54,465 nucleotides of DNA from Tenacibaculum sp. L6 (GCF_028823685.1 NZ_JAPEHZ010000010.1:1-54465); one strand, 5' to 3'. Positions 6,795 to 16,288 are shown, counted from the stretch's first letter. Numbers and translations are program-made. Notes: generated by a model not told the origin, from the sequence alone.

Positions 6795-8888
6795 ATGAAG
6801 TACATAAAAATTCTATTCTTATTTATTGTCGTTCAAGTTACCGCACAACAAGGTGGTATGTGGATCCCTTCCCTTTTAGAAGGAATGAACGAGCAAGAAA
6901 TGACTTCTTTAGGAAGTAAATTAACAGCAAAAGACATTTACGATGTAAACAACTCAAGTTTAAAAGATGCTATTGGGCATTTTAATGGAGGTTGTACTAG
7001 TGAAGTTATTTCTCCTGAAGGGTTAATATTAACCAATCACCACTGTGGTTTCGGAGAAATTCAATCGCACTCTTCTTTAGAAAATGATTACCTAAAAGAT
7101 GGTTTTTGGGCTATGAGTAAGCAAGAAGAATTGCCTAACGAAAACTTATACATTGAGTTTATTGTTCGTATTGATGATGTAACTACTAAAGCGTTAAATG
7201 GAGTTGCTAATACAATGACCGAGCGCGAAAAGCAATCGACAATTGATAAAAACATCAATGAAATTCAAAAAACAGTACAAAAAGAAGCATGGCAAGGTGT
7301 TAAAGTAAAACCTTTTTATAAAGGAAACCAGTACTTCTTATTTGTTACTGAAAGATTTGATGACGTTCGTTTAGTTGGAGCGCCACCAAGTAGTATCGGA
7401 AAATTTGGTAGTGACACTGATAACTGGGTGTTCCCTCGCCATACGGGAGATTTTGCGTTATTCAGAATTTATGCTGATAAAAATAACCGTCCTGCTAAAT
7501 ACAGCAAAGACAACGTTCCTTACAAGCCAAAACACTTTTTACCAGTTTCTTTAGATGGAGTTGAAGAAGGTGATTTTACAATGGTTTTCGGGTTTCCTGG
7601 TACTACTAACGAGTACTTACCTGCTGTAGCTATTCAACATATTACGCAAGAATTTAACCCTAGTAATATTGCGATTAGAGAAGCTGCTTTAAAAGAAATT
7701 GATGCACAAATGAAAGCAAGTGATGCTGTTCGTATCAAATACGCATCAAAACAAGCTCGTATTGCAAATGCATGGAAAAAATGGATTGGAGAAAACTTAG
7801 GTATAAAAAAGAGTAATGCCATTGCTGAGCGTCAAGCTTTCGAAGCTACTTTCAAAAAAGCTTTAAAAGAAAAAGGATTAGAAGCTAGCTACGGAAATAT
7901 TCTTCCAGAGTTTGAAAAATTATATGCTGATTTTGCTGAAATTAACATTAGAAGAAGAAACTTTATTGAAGTTTTCTTAGTAAACAACGAATTAATGCAA
8001 ATGATGTTTAGAGCTTACCAATTAGAACAAGTAGCCTTAAACAAACCTGAAAGATTTGACGAAGCTAAAAACTCATACATCAACAGACTTAAAGGAATCC
8101 ACAAAGACTTTGATGCCAATGTAGACAAAGGAGTATTTAGCAATGTAATGCCTTTATACAATCCTAAAAATGTAGACGCTTCTATCTACGAAAAAACAAG
8201 CTTCACTAACTTAGATAACGCTTTACAATTATTTGAAGGAAATGCTAAAAAGGTAGTGAAAAACTTAAATAAAGATGCTGCTTACCAGTATGCAAAACCT
8301 ATGATTAAAGAGTTTTTCACCAAAATTGATCCTGAGTTCCAACAAAAAAACCAACCTATTACAGCGTTACAAAAAACGTATATGAAAGCATTAATGGAAG
8401 CATTACCAAATGCACGCTATTTTCCTGATGCTAATAGCACTTTACGTGTTACTTACGGTCAAGTTCGTGGATACTCTCCTAGAGATGCAGTATACTACAA
8501 CCCCGTAAGTTATTTAGATGGTGTTATTGAAAAATATGTTCCTGGTGATTATGAGTTTGATGTACCTCAAAAGTTAATCGATTTATACGAGGCTAAAGAT
8601 TTTGGACAGTACACCGATAAAAACGGAAAAGTACCTGTATGTTTCTTAGGAACCAACCACACAACTGGTGGTAACTCTGGTAGTCCAGCTATCGATGCTC
8701 ACGGAAACTTAATCGGGTTAAACTTCGACCGTGTGTGGGAAGGTACGATGAGTGATATGAATTACGATCCTGAAATTTGTAGAAACATCATGGTGGATGC
8801 TCGTTATATTTTATTTATCATTGATAAATACGCCGGAGCAAAACATTTAATTGATGAAATGAAATTAGTACATCCTAAAAAGAAATAA
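6795..8888 (+). CDS. S46 family dipeptidyl-peptidase, DPP11-type (Asp/Glu-preferring)
   Basis: A 697-residue exported serine peptidase that releases dipeptides from peptide N-termini, probably in the periplasm. A signal peptide (MKYIKILFLFIVVQVTAQ) is followed by mature WIPSLLEG. The chymotrypsin-like triad is visible as TNHHC (His83), HTGDFALFR (probably Asp219) and GNSGSP (Ser628). Eighteen residues after that serine is Arg646 in NFDRVWEG; in Porphyromonas the equivalent position is Arg673 in DPP11 (acidic P1 specificity) and Gly673 in DPP7 (hydrophobic P1), so acidic specificity is inferred. Length matches the family's 700-720 residues. It is monocistronic, bounded by a leader with a near-consensus -7 box and a strong terminator. 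Confidence 0.92.
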   Translation: MKYIKILFLFIVVQVTAQQGGMWIPSLLEGMNEQEMTSLGSKLTAKDIYDVNNSSLKDAIGHFNGGCTSEVISPEGLILTNHHCGFGEIQSHSSLENDYLKDGFWAMSKQEELPNENLYIEFIVRIDDVTTKALNGVANTMTEREKQSTIDKNINEIQKTVQKEAWQGVKVKPFYKGNQYFLFVTERFDDVRLVGAPPSSIGKFGSDTDNWVFPRHTGDFALFRIYADKNNRPAKYSKDNVPYKPKHFLPVSLDGVEEGDFTMVFGFPGTTNEYLPAVAIQHITQEFNPSNIAIREAALKEIDAQMKASDAVRIKYASKQARIANAWKKWIGENLGIKKSNAIAERQAFEATFKKALKEKGLEASYGNILPEFEKLYADFAEINIRRRNFIEVFLVNNELMQMMFRAYQLEQVALNKPERFDEAKNSYINRLKGIHKDFDANVDKGVFSNVMPLYNPKNVDASIYEKTSFTNLDNALQLFEGNAKKVVKNLNKDAAYQYAKPMIKEFFTKIDPEFQQKNQPITALQKTYMKALMEALPNARYFPDANSTLRVTYGQVRGYSPRDAVYYNPVSYLDGVIEKYVPGDYEFDVPQKLIDLYEAKDFGQYTDKNGKVPVCFLGTNHTTGGNSGSPAIDAHGNLIGLNFDRVWEGTMSDMNYDPEICRNIMVDARYILFIIDKYAGAKHLIDEMKLVHPKKK

Positions 8889-8910
8889 TTCTTCAATAGA
8901 ACTCAACTAA

Positions 8911-8942
8911 AAAAACCGATGAAAATTTCATCGGTTTTTTTT
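8911..8942 (+). terminator. rho-independent terminator after the S46 peptidase
   Basis: The arms CCGATGAAA and TTTCATCGG pair around a very short loop, flanked by an A-run before and an eight-base T-run after, a canonical intrinsic terminator. Confidence 0.85.
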
Positions 8943-9040
8943 CTACTCTCATTTTAACAACTATTTATATCGATTTTAAATATTCTTTCTTTGTTAAGTT
9001 CTTAACTTTAACAACGACCTAAACTGCAAAATCAATTTTT

Positions 9041-10375
9041 ATGGAGCATGTTGTTATAATTGGTAATGGAATTTCTGGTGTTACCGCTGCAAGACACATT
9101 AGAAAATTATCAGACAAAAAAATCACCATTATTTCTGCTGAAACTGAAGAGTTCTTTTCAAGAACAGCATTAATGTATGTGTATATGGGGCACATGAAAT
9201 TTGAGCATACAAAACCTTACGAATCATGGTTTTGGAAGAAAAACAACATCGAACTCAAAAAAGATTATGTTACCAAAATACATACACCAACCAAAGAAAT
9301 TGAATTTAGCAACGGTGAAAAATTAGCTTATGATACATTAATCATCGCTACAGGCTCTAAACCTAATAAGTTTGGTTGGCCAGGGCAGGGTTTAGAGGGA
9401 GTAATGGGCATGTATCACAAACAAGACCTAGAGTCACTTGAAAAATATGCTCCAAATAATCAAATATGCAAAAGAGCGGTAATTGTTGGTGGTGGTTTAA
9501 TTGGTATTGAACTTGCCGAAATGCTTCATAGTAGAAATATTCCTGTTACTTTTTTAGTTCGTGAAAAGAGTTTCTGGAATAAAGTTTTACCTCCAGAAGA
9601 ATCAGCTATGATAAATCGTGAAATTTTAGAAAACCATATTGATTTGCGTTTAGGAGTGAATCTTAAAGAAATTAAAGCTGATGAAAACGGACATGTAAAA
9701 TCTGTAATTATTGAAGAAACTGGTGAAGAAATCACTTGTAATGTTGTAGGATTAACCGCAGGAGTTTCTCCAAATATCGATTTTTTAAAAGGTTCAGAAA
9801 TTGAACTTAGTAAAGGAGTTAAAGTAAATCGTTTTTTAGAAACCAACATCAAAGATATCTATGCTATTGGTGATTGTGCTGAACAACACGAAGCTATCGG
9901 GTTGCGACATCCTATTGAAGCCGTTTGGTATACGGGTAGAATGATGGGGGAAACAGTAGCACAAACTATTTGTGGTAATAAAACTCAATATAAACCCGGG
10001 CATTGGTTTAACTCTGCTAAATTTATTGATATCGAATATCAAACCTATGGTTGGGTATGGGCACAACCTAAAGAAAATGAGACTCATTTTTATTGGGAGC
10101 ATAAAAATGGTAAAAAATGTATTCGATTAAATTACGATAAAAACACGCAAGAATTTATCGGAATAAACACTTTAGGAATACGTATGCGTCATGCCTTTTT
10201 TGATAAAGTTCTGACAGAAAAACGTTCTGTAACTTATGTATTAGAACATCTGGCAGACGCTAACTTTGACCCAGAATTTTATAAACTTCATGAACCAGAA
10301 ATTGTGGCAAAATTCAACAAAGAAAACAATACTACTATTCAATTAAAAAAGAAAAGCTGGAAACGCATTTTTTAG
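9041..10375 (+). CDS. FAD-dependent pyridine nucleotide oxidoreductase
   Basis: A 444-residue flavoprotein with two dinucleotide folds: GNGISG (8-13) for FAD and GGGLIG (150-155) for NAD(P)H, a hinge ATGSKP (103-108) and the late FAD motif YAIGDCAE with Asp278. It lacks the CxxxxC redox disulphide of glutathione- or thioredoxin-reductase types, so it resembles rubredoxin/ferredoxin reductases and the flavin half of NirB. A C-terminal extension of about 100 residues with WVWAQPKENETHFYW is unusual for ferredoxin reductases. The polyferredoxin gene starts 18 bases downstream, so the pair probably moves electrons from NAD(P)H into a membrane iron-sulfur carrier. The physiological partner is unknown. 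Confidence 0.85.
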   Translation: MEHVVIIGNGISGVTAARHIRKLSDKKITIISAETEEFFSRTALMYVYMGHMKFEHTKPYESWFWKKNNIELKKDYVTKIHTPTKEIEFSNGEKLAYDTLIIATGSKPNKFGWPGQGLEGVMGMYHKQDLESLEKYAPNNQICKRAVIVGGGLIGIELAEMLHSRNIPVTFLVREKSFWNKVLPPEESAMINREILENHIDLRLGVNLKEIKADENGHVKSVIIEETGEEITCNVVGLTAGVSPNIDFLKGSEIELSKGVKVNRFLETNIKDIYAIGDCAEQHEAIGLRHPIEAVWYTGRMMGETVAQTICGNKTQYKPGHWFNSAKFIDIEYQTYGWVWAQPKENETHFYWEHKNGKKCIRLNYDKNTQEFIGINTLGIRMRHAFFDKVLTEKRSVTYVLEHLADANFDPEFYKLHEPEIVAKFNKENNTTIQLKKKSWKRIF

Positions 10376-10393
10376 CATTTAAACCTAACCGTA

Positions 10394-11974
10394 ATGAAAG
10401 TAATACAAAACATAGGATTAAGCATCTTTTTACTTGGATTAAGTATTTTCGTTTCTCTCATTTTCTTAGGGAAATATGAACTTAGTTCAGAACTTTTTGA
10501 AAAAGTAATCTCTAATAAAGGCATCAAAAGTGAGCTTTTTATTAATGATATAAAGAATAATGTTGTTGGAAAAGAATTCACTAATCCTTTTTCATTTTCT
10601 TCTAAAATTACTTCTGCCTTGGAAATAGCTAATACTACTCACAAAGAAAATAGTGGATGGGATAAAGTTATTTGGAGTAAACCCCATAGTTTTTCTTATG
10701 AAATAGCAAAAGAAGCTGGAACTGGAATTGTAAAAGAAAATAAAAGTATTTTTTGGCTACTGACCTTCGGTTTAGGAATCATTGGTTCTTTATTATTTAT
10801 CATTCCAACTGTAATTACCCAAGGACCTCCAGGTATTAAAAACAATGGCATTTGGTTGAATTCTTCCACTAAAAGAGGCTGGATTGGTTGGTTGGTTTTT
10901 TTGTTCTTAGTTACGTTTTACATACTTCTTTATTTCTTTCCAGATTATATAGTAAATTGGACATATGTTGTTGATCCAATCAACCAATATTTGAGTGGAA
11001 ATTTAGCTTCTCAGTGGTTTTTGTACGGATTTCTGTATTGTGTGGTAATGATTGTAATGGCAATAAGAATGTATATTAAATACCGTCATAATAAATACCA
11101 AACCCTTAGAACAACATCTGTTTTATTCTTTCAAATTGTTTTTGCTTTTTTAATTCCAGAACTATTAGTTCGTTTTGAAAAACCTTGGTATGATTTTAAA
11201 AATGCTTTTCCGTTAGATTATGATTTCTTTTTTAGTTGGAATTTAGATCAGCTAATTGCTAACGGTGGCTTCGGGTTGTTCATTTTAGTTTGGGGAATTG
11301 TACTCACTTTAGTCATTGTTCCAGTTATGGTATATTTCTTCGGAAAACGTTGGTACTGTTCTTGGGTTTGTGGTTGTGGTGGATTAGCAGAAACTTTAGG
11401 AGATCCTTACCGACAACTATCAGACAAATCATTAAAAGCATGGAAATTTGAACGTTGGATAGTCCATGGAGTTCTTGTATTTGCCTTAATAATGACTGGC
11501 TTCACATTATATTCTTATTTTTCTGGAAGTCAAGAAGTATTAGGAATTAAAACGCAAACTATTCAAGATATTTATGGTTTCTTAATAGGGTCTATCTTTG
11601 CAGGTGTTATAGGTACAGGATTTTATCCAATTTTTGGTAACCGCGTTTGGTGTCGTTTTGGATGCCCGTTAGCTGCTTATTTAGGAATTGTACAACGTTT
11701 TAAATCTCGATTTAGAATTACTACCAATGGCGGGCAATGTATTTCTTGCGGAAATTGTTCTACGTATTGTGAACAAGGTATTGACGTACGTGCTTATGCT
11801 CAAAAAGGAGAAAACATAGTACGTGCTAGTTGTGTTGGTTGCGGAATTTGTTCGGCTGTTTGTCCTCGAGGTGTATTAAAACTAGAAAACGGACCAGAAA
11901 AAGGACGTATCAATCCCACAGAAATTTTACTTGGCAACGATGTAGACTTAATGAAACTGGTGAATAAAAAATAA
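10394..11974 (+). CDS. membrane polyferredoxin (NosR/NapH/CcoG-like 4Fe-4S protein)
   Basis: A 526-residue membrane protein. An N-terminal helix is followed by an extracytoplasmic stretch of about 90 residues, then about six helices. Iron-sulfur ligand candidates come in four groups: CSWVCGC (322, 326, 328), CRFGCP (420, 424), CxxCxxCxxxC (449-459) and CxxCxxCxxxCP (480-490). The last two are classic ferredoxin sites for two 4Fe-4S clusters; the first two match the CxxxC pairs of NosR/NapH-type electron-transfer proteins, although the first lacks the usual following proline. It should pass electrons across or along the inner membrane. It follows the FAD oxidoreductase closely; no nos, nap or cco genes lie in the window, so the acceptor is unidentified. 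Confidence 0.85.
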   Translation: MKVIQNIGLSIFLLGLSIFVSLIFLGKYELSSELFEKVISNKGIKSELFINDIKNNVVGKEFTNPFSFSSKITSALEIANTTHKENSGWDKVIWSKPHSFSYEIAKEAGTGIVKENKSIFWLLTFGLGIIGSLLFIIPTVITQGPPGIKNNGIWLNSSTKRGWIGWLVFLFLVTFYILLYFFPDYIVNWTYVVDPINQYLSGNLASQWFLYGFLYCVVMIVMAIRMYIKYRHNKYQTLRTTSVLFFQIVFAFLIPELLVRFEKPWYDFKNAFPLDYDFFFSWNLDQLIANGGFGLFILVWGIVLTLVIVPVMVYFFGKRWYCSWVCGCGGLAETLGDPYRQLSDKSLKAWKFERWIVHGVLVFALIMTGFTLYSYFSGSQEVLGIKTQTIQDIYGFLIGSIFAGVIGTGFYPIFGNRVWCRFGCPLAAYLGIVQRFKSRFRITTNGGQCISCGNCSTYCEQGIDVRAYAQKGENIVRASCVGCGICSAVCPRGVLKLENGPEKGRINPTEILLGNDVDLMKLVNKK

Positions 11975-12024
11975 ATTTTATTCAATTCTAAAAACACAAT
12001 ACCTTGCAAGCTTTAAAATAGCAA

Positions 12025-12717
12025 ATGAAACCTTTAATTAAAGTAATTATCCCCGCTTATAATGAACAAGATTCTATTGCTCTTGTTATAAACGACATTC
12101 CTTCTATAGTAGATGAAGTCATTGTAATTAGTAATAATTCAACTGACAATACCGAAGTTAATGCAAAAAATGCAGGAGCCACAGTACTTTCAGAAAATAG
12201 AAAAGGGTACGGATATGCTTGTTTAAAAGGAATGGAGTATGTTTCCTTAAAAAACGAAAAACCAGATATCATTGTTTTCTTAGATGGAGATTATTCTGAT
12301 TACCCTGAACAACTCAACGAACTTGTTGAACCTATACTTAAAAACAATATAGATTTTGTAATAGGATCCCGAGTAAAACACTTGCGTGAATATGGCTCTA
12401 TGACTCCACAACAAATTTTCGGCAACTGGTTAGCTACAACTTTAATGAAACTATTTTTTGGCGCTAAATTCACCGATTTGGGTCCGTTTAGAGCTATTAA
12501 ATACGACAAACTATTAGCTTTACAAATGGAGGATAAAACCTACGGATGGACAGTTGAAATGCAATTAAAGGCCTTAAAACAAAAATTAAGTTATACTGAA
12601 ATCCCTATGAAATACCGAAACAGAATAGGCGTTTCAAAAGTTTCAGGAACTGTAAAAGGTAGTATATTAGCTGGCGTTAAAATTTTAGGTTGGATTTTTA
12701 AATATAGCTTTAAATAA
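12025..12717 (+). CDS. soluble GT2 glycosyltransferase
   Basis: A 230-residue family 2 enzyme with KVIIPAYNEQDSI at the start, ISNNSTDNTE, the DxD motif FLDGDYSDYP, and VIGSRVKH. A DLGPFRAI segment and KALKQKLSYTEIPM complete the UDP-sugar/polyprenyl-phosphate transferase pattern. There is no membrane segment, so it probably acts on a lipid phosphate at the cytoplasmic face. Its stop overlaps the start of the next glycosyltransferase by one base (TAATG), so translation is coupled and the two are functionally linked. Donor and acceptor are not predictable from the sequence. Confidence 0.86.
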   Translation: MKPLIKVIIPAYNEQDSIALVINDIPSIVDEVIVISNNSTDNTEVNAKNAGATVLSENRKGYGYACLKGMEYVSLKNEKPDIIVFLDGDYSDYPEQLNELVEPILKNNIDFVIGSRVKHLREYGSMTPQQIFGNWLATTLMKLFFGAKFTDLGPFRAIKYDKLLALQMEDKTYGWTVEMQLKALKQKLSYTEIPMKYRNRIGVSKVSGTVKGSILAGVKILGWIFKYSFK

Positions 12718-14207
12718 TGGTCTTAGAATATACAATAATTACGCTATACACCATATCGCTAGTTCTTATTTTACTATATGCTTTAGCGCAATTTAACTTG
12801 CTGATAAATTATTTAAAAGCAAGAAAAAAACAAGACAACTCACCTAAATTTGATTTTTCAAATCCGAACGAAATTCCTTATGTAACCATACAATTACCCG
12901 TTTTTAATGAGTTGTATGTAATGGAACGCTTGCTAAATAATATAGCAAAACTTGAGTATCCCCGTGAAAAATTAGAAATTCAAGTACTGGATGACTCTAC
13001 AGATGAATCGGTTGAAAATACTGCAAAACAAATAGCAGAACTTCAAAAAACAGGATTAGACATTCAACATATTAGACGAGAAAATCGTCAAGGATTTAAA
13101 GCTGGAGCTTTAAAAGAAGGGTTAAAAACTGCTAAAGGAGAGTTCATTGCTATTTTTGACGCAGATTTTTTACCTAAAGAAAACTGGTTGTTAGAAACGG
13201 TTCCTTATTTCAAGAATCCTAAAATTGGTGTGGTACAAACTCGTTGGGGACACATCAACAGAAACTATTCGACCTTAACAAAAATTCAAGCTTTTGCTTT
13301 AGATGCTCATTTTACTTTAGAACAAGTGGGGCGAAATAGTCAAGGGCATTTCATCAATTTTAATGGTACCGCTGGTATTTGGCGTAAAGAATGTATTTAT
13401 GATGCAGGAAATTGGGAAGGAGATACCTTGACAGAAGATTTAGACCTAAGCTACCGCGCACAATTAAAAAACTGGAAATTCAAATACTTAGAAAATGTTG
13501 TAACTCCAGCTGAATTACCTGTGGTTATTAGTGCTGCTCGCTCACAACAATTTAGATGGAATAAAGGTGGAGCCGAAAATTTTCAAAAAATGCTAAAAAG
13601 GATCCTTACAAGCAAGAATATTCCTTTGAAAACTAAAATTCACGGAACTCTGCACCTTCTCAATAGTTCAATGTTTACTTGTATTTTTTTAGTAGCTATT
13701 TTAAGTATACCTATGTTGTATATTAAAAACGAATATCCACATTTAAAAATTTACTTTTTAGTGATGAGTTTCTTCATCATAAGCACACTGATTTTCTTTA
13801 TTTGTTATTGGTTTATGTACAAGAAAACTTCTGGAGGAGGTATGTTGAACTTTATAAAATATATCGGAGCTTTTTTTGCCTTTTTCTCAGCTGCCATGGG
13901 GTTCTCTTTACACAATACAATTGCTGTTTTAGAAGGGCATTTAGGAAAGAAAAGTGAATTTGTTAGAACACCAAAATTCAATATTAAATCGTTAAAAGAT
14001 AGTTGGAAAAACAACAAATACATCCGTAAAAAACCTTCGTTACATGTAATTATTGAAGGAGTATTAACCCTGTATTTTGCATTTGGAATGTATAGCGCTT
14101 TTATTGTTGGAAATAAAGGTGGTGATTTTGGAATGTTTCCTTTCCACTTAATGTTATTTGTTGGTTTTGGATATGTATTTTATAAATCTCTGTTTTCTAA
14201 GGCATAA
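12717..14207 (+). CDS. membrane GT2 glycosyltransferase, cellulose synthase/ceramide glucosyltransferase-like
   Basis: A 496-residue processive-type GT2. One N-terminal helix precedes the catalytic domain, which carries DDS (92-94), FDADF (DAD 148-150), TEDLDLSYR (Glu240-Asp241) and QQFRW (277-281), the D, DxD, (E/T)ED, QxxRW set of cellulose synthase-like enzymes. Four or five C-terminal helices follow. There is no PilZ domain and no BcsB-type partner, so bulk cellulose is unlikely; a glycolipid or short surface glycan is more plausible. It is coupled to the GT2 before it and to the GT-C after it. Confidence 0.87.
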   Translation: MVLEYTIITLYTISLVLILLYALAQFNLLINYLKARKKQDNSPKFDFSNPNEIPYVTIQLPVFNELYVMERLLNNIAKLEYPREKLEIQVLDDSTDESVENTAKQIAELQKTGLDIQHIRRENRQGFKAGALKEGLKTAKGEFIAIFDADFLPKENWLLETVPYFKNPKIGVVQTRWGHINRNYSTLTKIQAFALDAHFTLEQVGRNSQGHFINFNGTAGIWRKECIYDAGNWEGDTLTEDLDLSYRAQLKNWKFKYLENVVTPAELPVVISAARSQQFRWNKGGAENFQKMLKRILTSKNIPLKTKIHGTLHLLNSSMFTCIFLVAILSIPMLYIKNEYPHLKIYFLVMSFFIISTLIFFICYWFMYKKTSGGGMLNFIKYIGAFFAFFSAAMGFSLHNTIAVLEGHLGKKSEFVRTPKFNIKSLKDSWKNNKYIRKKPSLHVIIEGVLTLYFAFGMYSAFIVGNKGGDFGMFPFHLMLFVGFGYVFYKSLFSKA

Positions 14208-15557
14208 ATGTCTTTGCTAAAAAAATACAACGTACTTATACTAACATTTGTTAGTGTATGCTTTTATACCTTTTTTGCTTACTCTTTAGAGCGCACCGAG
14301 TTTTACAAACTACTAATTTTGTGGATTGGCTTATTTGGTTCTTTTTATTTTTTGCTACAAAACAAACAGATTTCTTTTAAATATTGGGTTGCTATTGCAA
14401 TTCTTTTTAGGTTGGTATTCTTATTTGCTATACCTAATTTGTCGCAAGATTTTTATCGATTTATTTGGGATGGCCGTATGATTTTAGAAGGATTTAATCC
14501 GTATTTATCTTTACCTCAAACTTTAATTGAGCAAAACAACGCTCCTATTTTACAAGCAACAGAATTGTATAAGGGAATGGGACAATTAAACGGAAGTCAT
14601 TATACTAATTATCCTCCCATTAATCAGTTGTGTTTTTTATTAGCAGCTTTGTTTTCAAAACACAGCATTTTGGGAAGTGTGATTGTGATGCGCCTCCTCA
14701 TTATTTTAGCTGATATTGGAATTTTATACTTCGGAAAAAAGCTCTTAGAAAAATTACAACTACCCGTTCATAATATCTTTTTATATATTTTAAATCCTTT
14801 CGTAATTATAGAGTTTACTGGGAACTTACATTTTGAGCCTATAATGCTGTTTTTTGTAGTTTGGAGTTTGTACAAGCTGCAACAACAAAAATGGATTTGG
14901 GCAGGTGTTTTGTTAGCTTGTGCGGTTTCGGTAAAACTAATTCCCTTGATTTTCTTACCCTTGTTTTATCAATGGTTTGTAAAAAATGAAACGTCTTATA
15001 CTGTCGGTATCAAAAAATTAATTGGTTTTTACACAGTTGTACTATTAACAATTGCCATAACCTTCCTTCCATTTTTCTCTCTTGAATTCATAGCCAATTA
15101 TTCGAATTCTGTAGGACTTTGGTTTCGAAATTTCGAGTTTAATGCGAGCTTCTACTATATTGCAAGAGAAATAGGTTATTTGTTTAGAGGATACAATGAA
15201 ATTGCTATTATAGGTAAAACAATCCCTCTTCTTACTGTTAGTTTTCTTTTGGTTCTTACTTTTTTTAGAAGAAATACATCTACTATGCAATTGATAACAG
15301 CAATGTTATTTGGTTTATCGTTCTACTATTTTGTAAGTACAACAATGCACCCTTGGTATATTGGTTCTCTTTTAATTTTATCAGTATTTACCAAATATCG
15401 TTTCCCTATAGTTTGGAGCTTTGTTATTATATTAAGTTATCAGGCTTACGCTAATATTCCGTGGAAGGAAAATCTTTGGCTAATTACCTTAGAATATGTG
15501 GTTTTATACTCTTTCCTAATTTGGGAATTGGACATAAAAAAACCCACTCAAAATTGA
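14208..15557 (+). CDS. GT-C membrane glycosyltransferase (mannosyltransferase-like)
   Basis: A 449-residue multi-pass protein with about eleven hydrophobic helices. The first large loop has the acidic motif SQDFYRFIWDGRMI (Asp81, Asp88), typical of polyprenyl-phosphate-sugar-dependent GT-C enzymes related to the GT87/Alg/MptB group, and the mid-region VSVKLIPLIFLP is also common in that group. It would add a sugar from a lipid-linked donor on the extracytoplasmic side. It starts on the base after the preceding gene's stop. Reasonable model (inference): the soluble GT2 makes the lipid-phosphate sugar and this enzyme uses it. The stop codon lies inside the following hairpin. Confidence 0.82.
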   Translation: MSLLKKYNVLILTFVSVCFYTFFAYSLERTEFYKLLILWIGLFGSFYFLLQNKQISFKYWVAIAILFRLVFLFAIPNLSQDFYRFIWDGRMILEGFNPYLSLPQTLIEQNNAPILQATELYKGMGQLNGSHYTNYPPINQLCFLLAALFSKHSILGSVIVMRLLIILADIGILYFGKKLLEKLQLPVHNIFLYILNPFVIIEFTGNLHFEPIMLFFVVWSLYKLQQQKWIWAGVLLACAVSVKLIPLIFLPLFYQWFVKNETSYTVGIKKLIGFYTVVLLTIAITFLPFFSLEFIANYSNSVGLWFRNFEFNASFYYIAREIGYLFRGYNEIAIIGKTIPLLTVSFLLVLTFFRRNTSTMQLITAMLFGLSFYYFVSTTMHPWYIGSLLILSVFTKYRFPIVWSFVIILSYQAYANIPWKENLWLITLEYVVLYSFLIWELDIKKPTQN

Positions 15558-15562
15558 GTGGG
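15536..15562 (-). terminator. hairpin acting as minus-strand terminator
   Basis: CCCACTCA pairs with TGAGTGGG around a four-base loop. Read on the minus strand the stem is followed by seven T residues, so it should end leftward transcripts from the hexapeptide acyltransferase operon. On the plus strand no U-run follows; there it only overlaps the stop codon of the GT-C gene. Confidence 0.65.
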
Positions 15563-15572
15563 AAAAATTGCT

Positions 15573-15623
15573 ATGAAAAAGAAAAAGAAAGTGGTTTTTC
15601 AACCACAATTCAAAGATAAATAA
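15573..15623 (+). CDS. possible 16-residue basic peptide
   Basis: An ATG-to-TAA frame encoding MKKKKKVVFQPQFKDK lies 15 bases after the GT-C stop. The codons look normal for this genome, but five lysines at the start come from an A-rich tract that also serves as the minus-strand U-run of a terminator, so the frame may be accidental. There is no visible ribosome-binding site. Confidence 0.15.
   Translation: MKKKKKVVFQPQFKDK
15579..15606 (-). terminator. second minus-strand terminator
   Basis: GTGGTT and AACCAC form a six-pair stem with a four-base loop; on the minus strand it runs into TTTCTTTTTC. Together with the hairpin 20 bases further left it makes a tandem terminator for the leftward operon. 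Confidence 0.5.
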
Positions 15624-15691
15624 GTTTTTCTTTTTTACAAATACTTTTTTAAAAATTTTTAATCTTTTTTTTACCCTTTACAAACCTTTGG

Positions 15692-16264
15692 TTAACACTT
15701 TGTGACTTTATTATCTTTCAGTTGATATTTTTCTTCACTTTCTGGACAAACAGCATATCCTTTTTCATCAAAATCTAAGCGATGCCCATATTCACTTATC
15801 CAACCAATTTGCTTAGAAGGATTCCCTACAACTAATGCATAGGGAGCAACTTCTTTTGTAACTACGGCTCCAGCACCAATAAAAGCATATTCTCCTATAT
15901 TGTTACCGCAAACAATCGTTGCATTGGCACCTATGCTCGCACCTTTTTTTACAATGGTCTCTAAGTATTGATCTTGTCTTTTAATAGCGCTACGCGGATT
16001 AATAACATTCGTAAACACCATAGACGGACCTAAAAAAACATCGTCTTCGCAAATAACCCCTGTATAAATAGAAACATTGTTTTGAACTTTTACATTGCTA
16101 CCCAAAACAACTTGTGGTGATACCACTACATTTTGACCTATATTACAATTATTCCCTATTATACAATTAGGCATTATATGACTAAAATGCCAAATTTTTG
16201 TTCCTTCTCCAATAGTACATCCGTCATCTATAACAGCTGTTTCGTGTGCAAAAAACGTGATCAA
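15692..16264 (-). CDS. hexapeptide-repeat acyltransferase (WbpD/WlbB-like N-acetyltransferase)
   Basis: A 190-residue left-handed beta-helix protein with many hexapeptide repeats (for example [40 protein letters not shown]). The order and the [16 protein letters not shown] and [14 protein letters not shown] segments fit the family that N-acetylates UDP-3-amino-2,3-dideoxy-glucuronate, an O-antigen/capsule sugar step. No partner genes for that sugar (oxidase, aminotransferase) are in the window, so the substrate is uncertain. It follows a TonB gene by 24 bases and its transcript runs into a tandem terminator. The C-terminal tail with two cysteines ([16 protein letters not shown]) is typical of this subgroup. 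Confidence 0.85.
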   Translation of the reverse strand: MITFFAHETAVIDDGCTIGEGTKIWHFSHIMPNCIIGNNCNIGQNVVVSPQVVLGSNVKVQNNVSIYTGVICEDDVFLGPSMVFTNVINPRSAIKRQDQYLETIVKKGASIGANATIVCGNNIGEYAFIGAGAVVTKEVAPYALVVGNPSKQIGWISEYGHRLDFDEKGYAVCPESEEKYQLKDNKVTKC

Positions 16265-16288
16265 CCTAAATGGTTGAGCTTTTAATTA

